Part shown: positions 7,816 through 16,985 of the stretch, piece after piece
How positions within the stretch are numbered: position 1 is the stretch's first letter
Layout: each line of letters begins with the position of its first letter
Assembly (NCBI RefSeq): GCF_000246855.1
Contig: NC_016609.1
Location: forward strand, 7,018,744-7,082,743
DNA: 64,000 nucleotides
Direction: 5' to 3'
DNA from: Niastella koreensis GR20-10
GTDB lineage: Bacteria; Bacteroidota; Bacteroidia; Chitinophagales; Chitinophagaceae
Translations under genes and position numbers: made by a program
Notes under the pieces: model-generated
Told to the model about the DNA's origin: nothing
Databases searched by the model: none
Seen by the model: only the letters and a program-made list of their open reading frames with translations

Positions 7816-9213
7816 ATGGAATTCCGGATAGAAAAAGATACCATGGGCGAAGTGCAGGTTCCTGCCGATGCCCTGTATGGTGCCCAAACGCAGCGCAGTA
7901 TTGACAACTTCAAAATTGCCCAGGATATTAATAAAATGCCTAAAGAGATCATTAAGGCATTTGCATACCTGAAAAAAGCGGCCGCTATCACCAATTTCGA
8001 AGCAGGTGTTCTACCCAAAGATAAATGCGAGGTTATCGGCCAGGCCTGTGATGAAATTCTGGAAGGAAAACTGGATGCCTATTTCCCACTGGTAGTTTGG
8101 CAAACCGGTTCCGGCACTCAAAGCAACATGAACGTAAATGAGGTGGTTGCTTACCGCGGACATATTATCAAAGGCGGCAAACTCACCGATAAGGAAAAGT
8201 TTCTGCACCCCAACGACGATGTAAACAAATCACAATCGTCTAACGACACCTTCCCCACCGCCATGCACATTGCGGCGTATAAAATACTGGTAGAAGTTAC
8301 CATTCCGGGTATTGAAAAGTTACGTAACACCCTGGCTGAAAAAAGCAAACAGTTCATGCAAGTGGTAAAGATCGGCCGTACGCACTTTATGGATGCTACT
8401 CCGCTTACTGTTGGCCAGGAGTTCAGTGGTTATGTATCACAACTCGATCATGGTTTGCGCGCTATTAAAAACACCCTGGCGCACCTGAGCGAGCTGGCAT
8501 TGGGTGGAACCGCTGTTGGTACCGGTATCAACACCCCGCCTAATTATTCTGAAAATGTAGCCAAACACATTGCGGCCTTAACCGGGCTGCCATTTGTTAC
8601 GGCTGAAAATAAATTCGAGGCCCTGGCTGCGCACGATGCTATCGTGGAAGCCCATGGCGCGTTAAAAACGGTGGCGGTTAGCCTTATGAAAATAGCCAAC
8701 GACATTCGTATGCTGTCTTCAGGCCCCCGCAGTGGTATTGGCGAACTGTTTATCCCCGATAACGAACCAGGTTCTTCTATCATGCCTGGTAAAGTAAACC
8801 CCACCCAGTGCGAAGCATTGACCATGATCGCTGCACAGGTAATGGGTAACGATGTAGCTATCAGCATCGGCGGCGCCAATGGCCATTTTGAACTGAACGT
8901 GTTCAAACCCGTAATGATCTACAACTTCCTGCACAGCGCCCGCCTTATTGGTGATGGTTGCGTAAGCTTTAACGATAAATGCGCTGTTGGGGTTGAACCC
9001 ATCGAAGCCAATATCAAAAAGCACGTTGACAACTCCCTGATGCTGGTAACTTCGCTGAATACCAAAATCGGTTATTACAAAGCTGCAGAGATTGCGCAAA
9101 AAGCCCACAAAGAAGGTACTACCTTAAAAGAAATGGCCGTGAAGCTGGGCTATGTTACCCCCGAGCAATTCGACGAATGGGTTGTTCCGAAGGATATGGT
9201 GGGGAAAATATAA
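7816..9213 (+). CDS. fumC: Class II fumarate hydratase
   Basis: Interconverts fumarate and malate in the TCA cycle. It has the fumarase/aspartase signature [13 protein letters not shown], the [12 protein letters not shown] segment and [13 protein letters not shown]. The start at 7816 ([28 protein letters not shown]) gives 465 aa, the family norm. A start at 7789 would overlap the -7 box. Aspartase is excluded by the overall fumarase-like N-terminus. A terminator hairpin follows. Confidence 0.97.
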   Translation: MEFRIEKDTMGEVQVPADALYGAQTQRSIDNFKIAQDINKMPKEIIKAFAYLKKAAAITNFEAGVLPKDKCEVIGQACDEILEGKLDAYFPLVVWQTGSGTQSNMNVNEVVAYRGHIIKGGKLTDKEKFLHPNDDVNKSQSSNDTFPTAMHIAAYKILVEVTIPGIEKLRNTLAEKSKQFMQVVKIGRTHFMDATPLTVGQEFSGYVSQLDHGLRAIKNTLAHLSELALGGTAVGTGINTPPNYSENVAKHIAALTGLPFVTAENKFEALAAHDAIVEAHGALKTVAVSLMKIANDIRMLSSGPRSGIGELFIPDNEPGSSIMPGKVNPTQCEALTMIAAQVMGNDVAISIGGANGHFELNVFKPVMIYNFLHSARLIGDGCVSFNDKCAVGVEPIEANIKKHVDNSLMLVTSLNTKIGYYKAAEIAQKAHKEGTTLKEMAVKLGYVTPEQFDEWVVPKDMVGKI

Positions 9214-9236
9214 TTATTTTCAACTTACATATAAGG

Positions 9237-9272
9237 CAAAAGGCTGTCGTTTATTCGATGGCCTTTTGTTTT
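9237..9272 (+). terminator. Terminator of fumC
   Basis: CAAAAGGC pairs with GCCTTTTG across a loop that contains a weak inner stem, followed by TTTT. It is 24 bp past the stop codon. Confidence 0.7.
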
Positions 9273-9277
9273 GGGCT

Positions 9278-9335
9278 CAAAGCCTAAAGCTGAAAGCAGA
9301 AAACTGTATTGGCTTTTGGCTTTAAGCTTTCACCC
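9278..9335. repeat. AAGC palindrome (family A, copy 4)
   Basis: AAAGCCTAAAGCTGAAAGC faces GGCTTTTGGCTTTAAGCTTTC across the loop AGAAAACTGTATT, the same CTGTATT loop edge as the 97-bp units. Confidence 0.75.
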
Positions 9336-9363
9336 ATAAAAAAATGCCGAAGCATTTCTACTT

Positions 9364-9399
9364 CGACATTCAATATTTAAAATTCGATATTCAATATTC
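9364..9399. repeat. ATTGAATATC-word array (family D)
   Basis: CGACATTCAATATTT and TTCGATATTCAATATTC words end at the last base before the lspA stop codon (9400-9402). Confidence 0.6.
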
Positions 9400-10086
9400 T
9401 TACTGTCCGCTGTAAACCTTCACCGTATCCTTTAACTGGTCATCACTTTGAATGGAAACCGGCGCATCTTCTAACGGGCTCTTTTTGAAAAATCTTTTCT
9501 GGAAGATCAGGATGGCAATAACACCAACCGAGATAGAAGCATCGGCCAGGTTAAAAATTGGCGAGAAGAAAGTAAAACGTTCACCACCCCAGAACGGGAT
9601 CCAGCTGGGTAATACCTTGTTGTCGATGATGGGAGCATAGATCATGTCAACCACTTTACCATGCAGGAAACCGGCATAGCCGCCACCGGATGGGAACATA
9701 TGGGCCAACCCTGAACCATCATTACTGCCAGAGAAGATCATTCCATAGAACATACTATCTATCAGGTTACCCAGGGCGCCGGCAAAGATCATGGCCACGC
9801 AAAGGATAAATCCACGATGGTATTTCTTTTGTACAATACTCTTGATGTAATACACGCCAAAGATCACGGCAATCAGTCGAAAAACGGTAAGGGCAATTTT
9901 ACCCCAGTCTCCACCAAATTTCCAGCCCCAGGCCATACCTTCATTTTCGATAAAATACAATCGCAATGTTCTGCCCAGCAGGAAAATCTGTTCTCCATAT
10001 GTCATGCTGGTCTTCACCCATATTTTTAAAGCCTGATCGGCGATAATTATTCCCAGTATTACCAGGGCAACTGTTCTGATCTTCAC
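9400..10086 (-). CDS. lspA: Lipoprotein signal peptidase (signal peptidase II)
   Basis: Inner-membrane aspartyl protease that cleaves prolipoprotein signal peptides before the lipid-modified cysteine. The two catalytic aspartates lie in KVVDM (D147) and FNLADAS (D182), with GALGNLID at about 103-110 and an N-terminal ADQALK. Four membrane segments are visible. At 228 aa it exceeds the roughly 165 aa of enterobacterial forms because of an insert of about 28 residues between GNLID and VVDM and a polar C-terminal tail. The many lipoproteins in this window are its likely substrates. A -7 box lies 20 bp upstream. Confidence 0.94.
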   Translation of the reverse strand: MKIRTVALVILGIIIADQALKIWVKTSMTYGEQIFLLGRTLRLYFIENEGMAWGWKFGGDWGKIALTVFRLIAVIFGVYYIKSIVQKKYHRGFILCVAMIFAGALGNLIDSMFYGMIFSGSNDGSGLAHMFPSGGGYAGFLHGKVVDMIYAPIIDNKVLPSWIPFWGGERFTFFSPIFNLADASISVGVIAILIFQKRFFKKSPLEDAPVSIQSDDQLKDTVKVYSGQ

Positions 10087-10105
10087 TATGCTAATTTTTA
10101 GTTTC

Positions 10106-10113
10106 CAAAGATA
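10106..10113 (-). promoter_or_regulatory. -7 box for lspA
   Basis: On the minus strand, TATCTTTG is an exact consensus match 19 bp before the lspA ATG. lspA therefore probably has its own promoter after the murF-alr gene. Confidence 0.6.
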
Positions 10114-10282
10114 AGGTTTTCTTAGTTTCGGGTTCCTAGTTCCGGGTTCACAGTTATCTGTACCGGTGCCGGTTTCTGACCAATGGTCTTTATTCTATGT
10201 AACTGGAAGCGCGCACTTTAGACTTTGGTAACCGTTCCGAACCTTGAACGCTGACTGTGAACTCTGAACTGTGAACTTGTGA
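10112..10282. repeat. GGTTC/GTTCAC-word array (family C variant)
   Basis: GGGTTCCTAGTTCCGGGTTCACAG on one side faces GAACGCTGACTGTGAACTCTGAACTGTGAAC on the other. The array ends 1 bp before the stop codon of the murF-alr fusion (10284). Confidence 0.6.
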
Positions 10283-10283
10283 A

Positions 10284-12776
10284 CTATTCCTCGAAATACA
10301 CTCTTTTCACCCGTTGCGAAACGGTGGCAAGCAGTTCATATGGAATGGTTTGCGCCCAATGAGCTACTTGTTTCACGGGCAAATCGGTGCCAAAAATTAT
10401 CACCTCGTCCCCCTCCTGAACATGGGAAATATCAGTAATATCAATCATGGTCATATCCATGCATACCGTGCCGATAACCGGCGCCAGGTGACCATTGATA
10501 AACATTTTACCAGCCCCGTTCCCCAGCTTGCGCGGATACCCGTCTGCATATCCGATGCGTACCGTGGCAATACGTGTATCCCTGGTTACCACGCCTTTAC
10601 GGCCATAGCTCACCGTTTCTCCTTCCTTCAGCTCCTTGATCTGTGCAATGGTAGATTTCAGGGTAGAAACCTCCCGCAGATCGAGCCCGCCTTCCCCAAA
10701 ACTATCACCGCCATACAGGCCTATGCCCAACCGCACCATGTCAAGATGCCATTGCGGATGACGAATAATACCGGCCGTATTCACCACATGTTTTATAAAG
10801 GGGTATGAAAGAACCGACTGTAACTGCTGCACCATTTGCAGGTACAATTCACCCTGCCGGTTGGTATACGCATCCTGTTGCGGGTCTTCGCTCGACGCCA
10901 GGTGCGTAAATACCGACTGCACTTTAAACAACGGCGTGCGCAGTGAATTTATTACCAGCGGTAATTCCGTCATGGAAAAGCCCAACCGGTTCATTCCCGT
11001 TTCCAATTCTATATGTACAGGGAACTGCTGAATGCCCTGTTTTTTAACAAAATCTTCAAATAAAGATAAAATGCCGGGTGCATACAGATCGGGCTCCAGG
11101 TTGTATTGCACCAGCACATCAAAGGTCGACTCCTCGGGGTTCATGACCATGATGGGCAAATTGATGCCGGCCTTGCGCAACTCCACGCCCTCATCGGCAT
11201 AGGCCACCGCCAGGTAATCTACACGATGAAACTGTAAAGCATTGGCTATTTCATAACTGCCGCTGCCATACGAAAAAGCTTTCACCATGGCCATAATTCG
11301 CGTAGCCGGTTGTAAGCGTTGCTGAAACTGCTTCAGGTTATGGGCTACGGCAGTGAGATCGATCTCCAGCACCGTTTGGTGCACCTTCTGTTGCAGCAGG
11401 CGGTCAACCTGTTCCAGTTCAAAAATGCGGGCGCCCTTTAACAGAATAACTTCATCCTTAAAGGGAATATGATGCAGCTCTTTTATAAAAGCGTCTACCG
11501 ACGAATAAAACGCCAGGTCGGGAATACCAGCCGATTGAAAGATCTGCTGGTGATGGGTAATGCGCTCCCCTATTCCAATAAGGCGGTTTACCTGCCGCTG
11601 TTGCAGCAAACGGGCCACCTCGGCATACAGGTCTTTTTCTGACCGGCCGCTTTGTAAAATATCCGAAAGTATTACGGTTCGCCTCCCATGCTGTTGCTGC
11701 TGACTTAAAAAATCAAGGGCAATGGTAAACGAGCTGAGGTCCGAACTGTAACTATCGTTGATGATGGAGCAGTTGTTCAATCCTTTTTTCAGCTCCAGCC
11801 GCATGGCCACCGGCCCCAGCTGCTGCATTTGCCTGGTTATTTCTTCCTGCGGTACCTGCAGGTGCAACAATACGCACCAGCACTGAATGGCGTTCTCCAC
11901 CGATGCATTATCGGTAAAGGGAATCACAATGCTGATCTCCTGTTGCTGGTAAGTAGCCGTAATAGTGGTGGTGTTATCTTCTTTATAAACCTGCCGAATG
12001 TGCAGCATGGCTTCGCTCATCATGCTCCAGCTAAAGATCTCAAAGCGTTTGTTGTTGGGTATTTGTTGCCATAAGGCGGCTACCCCGCTGTTTATTTCAG
12101 GATCGTCCTGGCAATAAATAAGTGTTTGTACATGCCTGAACAATTGCAGCTTTTCATTTACCTTCTGCCGCACATTTACAAACCCCTCACTGTGCGCCTC
12201 GCCCACATTGGTAAAAATGCCAATGGTGGGTTGAATGATCTTTTGCAGTTGTTCCATTTCACCGGGTTGCGAAATACCAGCTTCAAAAATGGCCAGTTCG
12301 TGTGTCTCGTTCAACGGCCAAACGCTTAAAGGCACGCCTATTTGTGAGTTGTAACTTTTGGGACTGCGAATAATGGTGAACCGGTCATCGAGCAACTGGT
12401 TCAGCCATTCCTTTACAATGGTTTTTCCATTACTACCGGTAATGCCTATTACCGGCAGGCTGAATTGTTTGCGGTGCCAGGCCACCAGGTTTTGCAGCGC
12501 GCGCAAAGGATCGTCAACCAGTACAATGTTGGCCTCAGCCAGTTTGCTAAGGTCTACGATTTCGCTCACCACAAAATTGCGAACACCCTTTTCATACAAC
12601 TGGTAAATAAAGGAATGCCCGTCGCGGCGCGGCCCTTTCAGGGCAAAGAACAGGGAGGTTTGTGGGAAGATGAGTTTACGGCTGTCGATGAGCAGTTGTT
12701 CAATCAACGAATTATCGTGCTGAACAAGCCACTTCCCTTTGATGATGGAAGCAATATTGTCAATAAAGTATTTCAC
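10284..12776 (-). CDS. Bifunctional UDP-MurNAc-tripeptide:D-Ala-D-Ala ligase / alanine racemase (MurF-Alr fusion)
   Basis: Two peptidoglycan precursor enzymes in one chain. Residues 1 to about 465 are MurF, with the ATP P-loop GITGSNGKT (GKT 117-119). From about 470 to the end is PLP-dependent alanine racemase, with the PLP lysine in MVKAFSYGSG (K499) and a GYADGYPRKLGNG segment near the active-site tyrosine. This fusion is known in Bacteroidota. I place the start at a GTG (12776; MKYFIDNIASIIKGKW) because this is where MurF homology begins, and it leaves 13 bp after terC. An ATG at 12818 would overlap terC by 29 bp with a non-homologous tail. Overall about 830 aa. Confidence 0.93.
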   Translation of the reverse strand: MKYFIDNIASIIKGKWLVQHDNSLIEQLLIDSRKLIFPQTSLFFALKGPRRDGHSFIYQLYEKGVRNFVVSEIVDLSKLAEANIVLVDDPLRALQNLVAWHRKQFSLPVIGITGSNGKTIVKEWLNQLLDDRFTIIRSPKSYNSQIGVPLSVWPLNETHELAIFEAGISQPGEMEQLQKIIQPTIGIFTNVGEAHSEGFVNVRQKVNEKLQLFRHVQTLIYCQDDPEINSGVAALWQQIPNNKRFEIFSWSMMSEAMLHIRQVYKEDNTTTITATYQQQEISIVIPFTDNASVENAIQCWCVLLHLQVPQEEITRQMQQLGPVAMRLELKKGLNNCSIINDSYSSDLSSFTIALDFLSQQQQHGRRTVILSDILQSGRSEKDLYAEVARLLQQRQVNRLIGIGERITHHQQIFQSAGIPDLAFYSSVDAFIKELHHIPFKDEVILLKGARIFELEQVDRLLQQKVHQTVLEIDLTAVAHNLKQFQQRLQPATRIMAMVKAFSYGSGSYEIANALQFHRVDYLAVAYADEGVELRKAGINLPIMVMNPEESTFDVLVQYNLEPDLYAPGILSLFEDFVKKQGIQQFPVHIELETGMNRLGFSMTELPLVINSLRTPLFKVQSVFTHLASSEDPQQDAYTNRQGELYLQMVQQLQSVLSYPFIKHVVNTAGIIRHPQWHLDMVRLGIGLYGGDSFGEGGLDLREVSTLKSTIAQIKELKEGETVSYGRKGVVTRDTRIATVRIGYADGYPRKLGNGAGKMFINGHLAPVIGTVCMDMTMIDITDISHVQEGDEVIIFGTDLPVKQVAHWAQTIPYELLATVSQRVKRVYFEE

Positions 12777-12789
12777 CCGGTTAATTTGA

Positions 12790-13761
12790 TCAGTGAATTT
12801 CCCGGTCTGCACCGGCATCGTTATCCTTGTTTTCCTGGGTACGATTGCTTACGGCTACAGAATATACCATAGAGGCGGCGATGCAGACAACGATCACCAG
12901 CAGGGAAACATACACCGGGATCTCGATATGAAAATATTCTATCAGCATCTTCACCCCTATAAATACGAGTACAATGGCAATACCCTGTTGCAAATTGCCG
13001 AATTTATTGGCAGCGCCTTTCAACAAAAAGAAAAGGGAACGTAAACCAAGTACGGCAAATATGTTGGAGGTATATATTACCAGCGGATCTTTTGGTGCAA
13101 TGGCAAACACTGCCGGAATGGAGTCCAGTGCAAAAACAATGTCGGTGGTAGCCAGCATAATTACCACCACAAATAAACTTGTGTAGAATTTTTTGCCGTT
13201 CACCGTTATTTTCCACTTTCCATCACCATCACTGGGGGTTAAAGGCAACGCACGCTGCAGTAACTTATACACCCGGTTTTTCTCCAGGTCACCGGCTTCT
13301 TCCTCGTGATTGGTGCGGAACATGGTGATGCCCGTGTATACCAGGATAGCGCCGAAGATGTACAGGATCCATTGGAATTGTTGTACCAATCCTATGCCTA
13401 TTGCAATAAAGATAATTCTGAAGAGGATGGCCATCAGGATACCAATGAGCAGTACCCGGGCATAGAATTTCTCCTTTACTTTAAAAAAGCCAAAGATGAG
13501 AATGAACACAAAGATATTATCTATACTCAGCGACCACTCCATTAAATAAGCGCTCAGGTATTTAATTGCTGTTTCATGACCGTTCTCATACCAGAGAAAA
13601 CCAAAAAAAACCAATGCCAGCGATACCCAGAAGGTAGTCTGCCACAATGCTTTTTTAATTGTAATATGAGAACCCTTTTTACTTAGTAATCCCAGGTCAA
13701 ACGCCAATGCCAGTACCAATAAACTGCCAAATGCTATAATCGTGATCTGATCAGTGGTCAT
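12790..13761 (-). CDS. TerC/Alx-family integral membrane protein
   Basis: Eight to nine hydrophobic segments. The two family motifs SLSIDNIFVF and TDIVFALDSIPAVFAI carry acidic residues expected to handle divalent cation (Mn2+ in Alx and related exporters). The start at 13761 (MTTDQITIIAFG) gives 323 aa, matching Alx. The ATG at 13782 overlaps the -7 box and would precede the transcript start. No yybP-ykoY-type riboswitch is visible, as the leader is too short. It lies 13 bp upstream of murF-alr, so they may be cotranscribed. Confidence 0.9.
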   Translation of the reverse strand: MTTDQITIIAFGSLLVLALAFDLGLLSKKGSHITIKKALWQTTFWVSLALVFFGFLWYENGHETAIKYLSAYLMEWSLSIDNIFVFILIFGFFKVKEKFYARVLLIGILMAILFRIIFIAIGIGLVQQFQWILYIFGAILVYTGITMFRTNHEEEAGDLEKNRVYKLLQRALPLTPSDGDGKWKITVNGKKFYTSLFVVVIMLATTDIVFALDSIPAVFAIAPKDPLVIYTSNIFAVLGLRSLFFLLKGAANKFGNLQQGIAIVLVFIGVKMLIEYFHIEIPVYVSLLVIVVCIAASMVYSVAVSNRTQENKDNDAGADREIH

Positions 13762-13779
13762 GTCTAAATTAAATGGTGG

Positions 13780-13787
13780 CAAAGATA
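13780..13787 (-). promoter_or_regulatory. -7 box for terC
   Basis: Minus-strand TATCTTTG, an exact match. It overlaps the upstream candidate ATG at 13782 and so favours the start at 13761. Confidence 0.6.
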
Positions 13788-13857
13788 GGTCTTAGTTACC
13801 GGATAGCCGTTCTCACTTACAGGATTCAGTGAATCACAACATCCATCAGTTACCAAC

Positions 13858-13936
13858 AATAGGCCAAAAGCTCAAAGCCTGAAGCCTAAAGCTAATTCAG
13901 TTGGCACTTTCGCCTTTGGGCTTTAGGCTTTTACCT
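13858..13936. repeat. AAGC palindrome (family A, copy 5) overlapping the gldG 3' end
   Basis: GGCCAAAAGCTCAAAGCCTGAAGCC faces CGCCTTTGGGCTTTAGGC. The right arm encodes the last GldG codons GTA-AAA-GCC and its TAA stop. Confidence 0.75.
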
Positions 13937-15632
13937 GGTATTTTCTCTTTCTTACGGCCTGATATACAGCACCAAACAGCAATACCAAAATAACCGGAAC
14001 GGCAATATTCATCAACTGCCATTGCATGCGGTCTTCTTCTGTTTTTTTAGTGTCCAGCAAGCGAAGGGCAAAGTCTTTTCCCCGGGTTTCGAGTATTCCT
14101 GATGAATCGGTAAGGTATTGTACGCAGTTGAGGAAAAAATCTTTATTGGCGTACTGATTATGGGTAAACTGGTTATAACCCATAGGCAGCGGCCCCTCAT
14201 TCTGTGTTACTACATTGGCTACAATGTCGGCATCGCTCACCACTATCATTTTACTTTCTTTTTCCGTGGCGGCTCTGAATGGCTGTTTATACATGCCTGC
14301 CAGGGTATCCAGTTCACCGGTTGAGAGACGGTTGGTATAAAGGGAAGTGAATCTTCCTTCCAGCAACACCGCAATCGGAATGAACGATTGGTTAAAGGTT
14401 TTCAGATCGTCTTCCGTTTTAACACTGTTCAGGGTTACAATGGCCGGGGTGCTGATGATGCGGGAACTTTCTGAAGTTGCCAGCAACACCGTTTTTTTGA
14501 TGTTATTCTTTATGGTATCGATGGAATTGGGGAAGATGCTTAACACATTATCGAGATTCTTGGCAATGGGATGGCCCGAGTAGCAGGATAAGGTGGGGAA
14601 GTAAGGCCAGGCTACCAGTTGCATTTGCGGCTGATTGCCATAACTGCCCACTACCAGTGGTATTTTATCGCATTGAAGGTCCTGCACCAGGTCGCCATTG
14701 ATACGCACGCCGTATTTAAACAACTGGTCATCGAGGTTCAGGTTGCGGTCGAAGGCTACAAAATCGCTGTGTGAGCGCATAAGGCTGTCCATTTCGGCAT
14801 ATAACCTGTCTATGAGCCATATTACCTTACCGCCATGCATGATGTACTGATCGATCTTCAGTTTTTGTTTATTGTTGAATGGGATAGTTGGTTTTACAAT
14901 CACCAGCGCATCAAAAACAGGGGGAATAACCGGAACGCTGTCGATTGGCAGAAACCCAAACCGGTATTCTTCACGCAAAGTACCATCTATAAGATCTTTT
15001 ACATTCTCATTAAACAGTTCGCCATTACCAAGCAGGTAACCAATGGCCGGTACGGTATCGGTGGTGATTTTTTGAATAGAGCGGGCCAGTTTATATTCCA
15101 GTAACGCCTCGGCATTGTTCAGCGATTGTACCCCACCCCGCATATCCTGACCCTGCAGCAGGTCAATAGCTACTTCGCGGTCTCTGTATTGAACGAGGGC
15201 GCCGGGGTATACCAGGCGTTCTTCCTGCGCCTCGCCAGCCTTCGCTTTTACCTGAATGTTAGTAGGTTTAAGGCCAAGCGTATCTAAATGCGCCTGAAAT
15301 TTCTGTTTGTCCGCATCGCTCATGCCCTCCCCGGCCTTTTCAAATTTGAATTGAATATTGCTGCCGCCCAGTTCTTTAAACTCCTGCAACATTTCCTTGG
15401 TGCTGTTGGAGAGTTTTTTGAACCCGGCCGGCATATCGCCAGTGAGCAGAACGGTAATGGAAACTTTATCGTGTAAGCCTTTAACCAGCTTTTTGGTAGC
15501 GGTCGAAAGGGTATATCTTTTTTCCTGAGTAAGGTCAACGCGGGTATGCACTACTGATGCCAGGTAATTGATACCCAGCAGTACGATCAGCAAAAACAAC
15601 CACCATCCTTTTGAAGCCAGTATTTTGTTCAT
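13923..15632 (-). CDS. gldG: Gliding-associated ABC transporter substrate-binding protein GldG
   Basis: Partner of GldF and the ATPase GldA in a transporter needed for gliding in Flavobacterium. GldA is not in this window. It has an N-terminal anchor (WWLFLLIVLLGINYLASVV), a long extracytoplasmic domain with the GldG pattern RVDLTQEKRYTLSTATKKLVKGL, and a C-terminal transmembrane segment (VPVILVLLFGAVYQAV). Length of 569 aa is typical. It starts 14 bp after gldF, so they form one operon. The last three residues (VKA) and the stop are supplied by the AAGC repeat. Confidence 0.93.
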   Translation of the reverse strand: MNKILASKGWWLFLLIVLLGINYLASVVHTRVDLTQEKRYTLSTATKKLVKGLHDKVSITVLLTGDMPAGFKKLSNSTKEMLQEFKELGGSNIQFKFEKAGEGMSDADKQKFQAHLDTLGLKPTNIQVKAKAGEAQEERLVYPGALVQYRDREVAIDLLQGQDMRGGVQSLNNAEALLEYKLARSIQKITTDTVPAIGYLLGNGELFNENVKDLIDGTLREEYRFGFLPIDSVPVIPPVFDALVIVKPTIPFNNKQKLKIDQYIMHGGKVIWLIDRLYAEMDSLMRSHSDFVAFDRNLNLDDQLFKYGVRINGDLVQDLQCDKIPLVVGSYGNQPQMQLVAWPYFPTLSCYSGHPIAKNLDNVLSIFPNSIDTIKNNIKKTVLLATSESSRIISTPAIVTLNSVKTEDDLKTFNQSFIPIAVLLEGRFTSLYTNRLSTGELDTLAGMYKQPFRAATEKESKMIVVSDADIVANVVTQNEGPLPMGYNQFTHNQYANKDFFLNCVQYLTDSSGILETRGKDFALRLLDTKKTEEDRMQWQLMNIAVPVILVLLFGAVYQAVRKRKYQVKA

Positions 15633-15646
15633 GGTGTATTTCCGGA

Positions 15647-16372
15647 TTATCGTTTCAACAAATTGCGATTGGTAAAGATCAAAAAGAACAGAATGATGCT
15701 GAGAAAATAAATGAGGTCGCGGCTGTCGACCACGCCCCTGCTTACGCTGCGGTAATGAAAGTCGATGCCCAGCATTTCAACGTAATAATCGGCCCCTGCC
15801 TGTAATGCCGGTATGCGGCTGATGGCATTGAACCCGCTGTACAGCACAAAACAAAGGAAGGCGCCTGCAATAAAGGCCACCACCGCATTATTCGTAAAAC
15901 TACTACAGGCTATACCGATGGCTACAAATACGCCGGCCAGTAAAACCAAACCGATGTATGAACCAATGGTTCCGCCCATATCTATACCACCGCCGGTGGC
16001 AGCCAGCTGCTGTACACTGATGGGATATATTATGGTGGGGATTAATGCGATTATTACTACGCCCAGCGCGCCGAAATATTTTCCTGAAACCAGTTGCCAG
16101 CGGCTAAGCGGCTTGGTTTGCAATATTTCAAAGGTGCCGCCTTTGAACTCATCGGCAAAACTGCGCATGGTAATCGCTGGTATCAGCAATAACAATATCC
16201 AGGGAGCCAGTTCAAAAAATTTGTCAAGGGTGGCAAACCCAAAATCAAGGATATTGGTATCGGGAAATACAAACAGGAATAACCCATTCAATAATAAGAA
16301 TACAACGATGGCAATATAGCCTGTAAGGCTACTGAAAAACTGCCGGAACTCTTTTTTACAAACCGACCACAT
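15647..16372 (-). CDS. gldF: Gliding-associated ABC transporter permease GldF
   Basis: ABC-2 type inner-membrane permease. It begins MWSVCKKEFRQFFSSLTGYIAIVVFLLLNGLFLF, the characteristic GldF N-terminus. The start at 16372 gives 241 aa, the usual size, and the longer ORF start at 16405 is rejected. Six hydrophobic segments are visible. The motif FADEFKGGTFEILQTKPLSRWQLVSGKY is the ABC-2 cytoplasmic loop. It is the first gene of gldF-gldG, with a possible -7 box TATTTTCG (one mismatch) just upstream. Confidence 0.93.
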   Translation of the reverse strand: MWSVCKKEFRQFFSSLTGYIAIVVFLLLNGLFLFVFPDTNILDFGFATLDKFFELAPWILLLLIPAITMRSFADEFKGGTFEILQTKPLSRWQLVSGKYFGALGVVIIALIPTIIYPISVQQLAATGGGIDMGGTIGSYIGLVLLAGVFVAIGIACSSFTNNAVVAFIAGAFLCFVLYSGFNAISRIPALQAGADYYVEMLGIDFHYRSVSRGVVDSRDLIYFLSIILFFLIFTNRNLLKR

Positions 16373-16552
16373 GTGGCGAAAATAAGTGATTATAAGTATA
16401 TGCAAATAAAAGATGCCGCCCTATGACGCGCGATTCAGCAATTTTATTATATTGCGTGAGTTGTTTTTAACCATCCAATGAAAAATAGATACATCCGGTT
16501 ACTGTCTATTTCTGTTCAATCATAAAATAGCCGAAACCTACTGCATAAAAAG

Positions 16553-16580
16553 TCCCCCTGCAAAACGGGGGATTTTTATT
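16553..16580 (+). terminator. Orphan terminator-like hairpin
   Basis: TCCCCC pairs with GGGGGA over an eight-base loop, followed by TTTTTATTTT on the plus strand. The minus strand also has a T-tract. No annotated plus-strand gene ends here. Confidence 0.6.
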
Positions 16581-16639
16581 TTAGCCCCTACCCCCTAAAG
16601 GGGCAATCGGCAATTGAGCCTCGCGATAATTATTCAACC

Positions 16640-16765
16640 TTTTTCCTGGTCAACTCGTCAACTGGTTAACCTTTATCAACTCTGTCAACCCTATCAACCT
16701 CCTGCTTCTTACCTCAATGCCCCAATTTAATCCCCTGTCAACATCAACCCGTCAACTATCAACTC
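16640..16765. repeat. GTCAAC-word element (family B, copy 2)
   Basis: Words such as GGTCAACTCGTCAACTGGTTAAC, then TTCTTACCTCAA and TTTAATCCCCTGTCAAC, follow the order of the 2821-2955 copy but with a more diverged core. Confidence 0.7.
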
Positions 16766-16797
16766 CCAGCCGGTACCACCAATATCCCATACATAAC

Positions 16798-16834
16798 CCG
16801 TACATATCTCGTATATAAGCCGTACATGTCTCGT
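16798..16834. repeat. 15-bp direct repeat
   Basis: CCGTACATATCTCGT (16798-16812) and CCGTACATGTCTCGT (16820-16834) differ at one base and are spaced 22 bp apart, start to start. Confidence 0.7.
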
Positions 16835-16926
16835 TCCTTTATAGGTACGGAACATCTACGGATTACCTCCGAAATAGGAAGGTAGCAACCAGGGAAAATG
16901 GGAGAAACCGGCAGGGAGCAGACACG

Positions 16927-16953
16927 AAAAAGCCCCCGACTTAATCGGGGGCC
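16927..16953 (-). terminator. Terminator of the iscA-like gene
   Basis: On the minus strand an eight-base-pair stem (GCCCCCGA/TCGGGGGC) is followed by TTTTT, about 35 bp past the stop codon at 16986. Confidence 0.85.
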
Positions 16954-16985
16954 AATATGTTGAGGTGCTGTTATTTCAATAGAAC

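Larger units (their letters stand above)
16373..16985. other. 613-bp gene-free region between gldF and the iscA-like gene
   Basis: I find no convincing gene. It contains a strong C/G hairpin with T-run (16553-16580), a second GCCCCT/AGGGGC palindrome at about 16584-16605, a family B word array (16640-16760), a 15-bp direct repeat (16798-16812 and 16820-16834) and the terminator of the iscA-like gene. A 15-codon ORF (MKNRYIRLLSISVQS) precedes the first hairpin on the plus strand. Confidence 0.6.
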
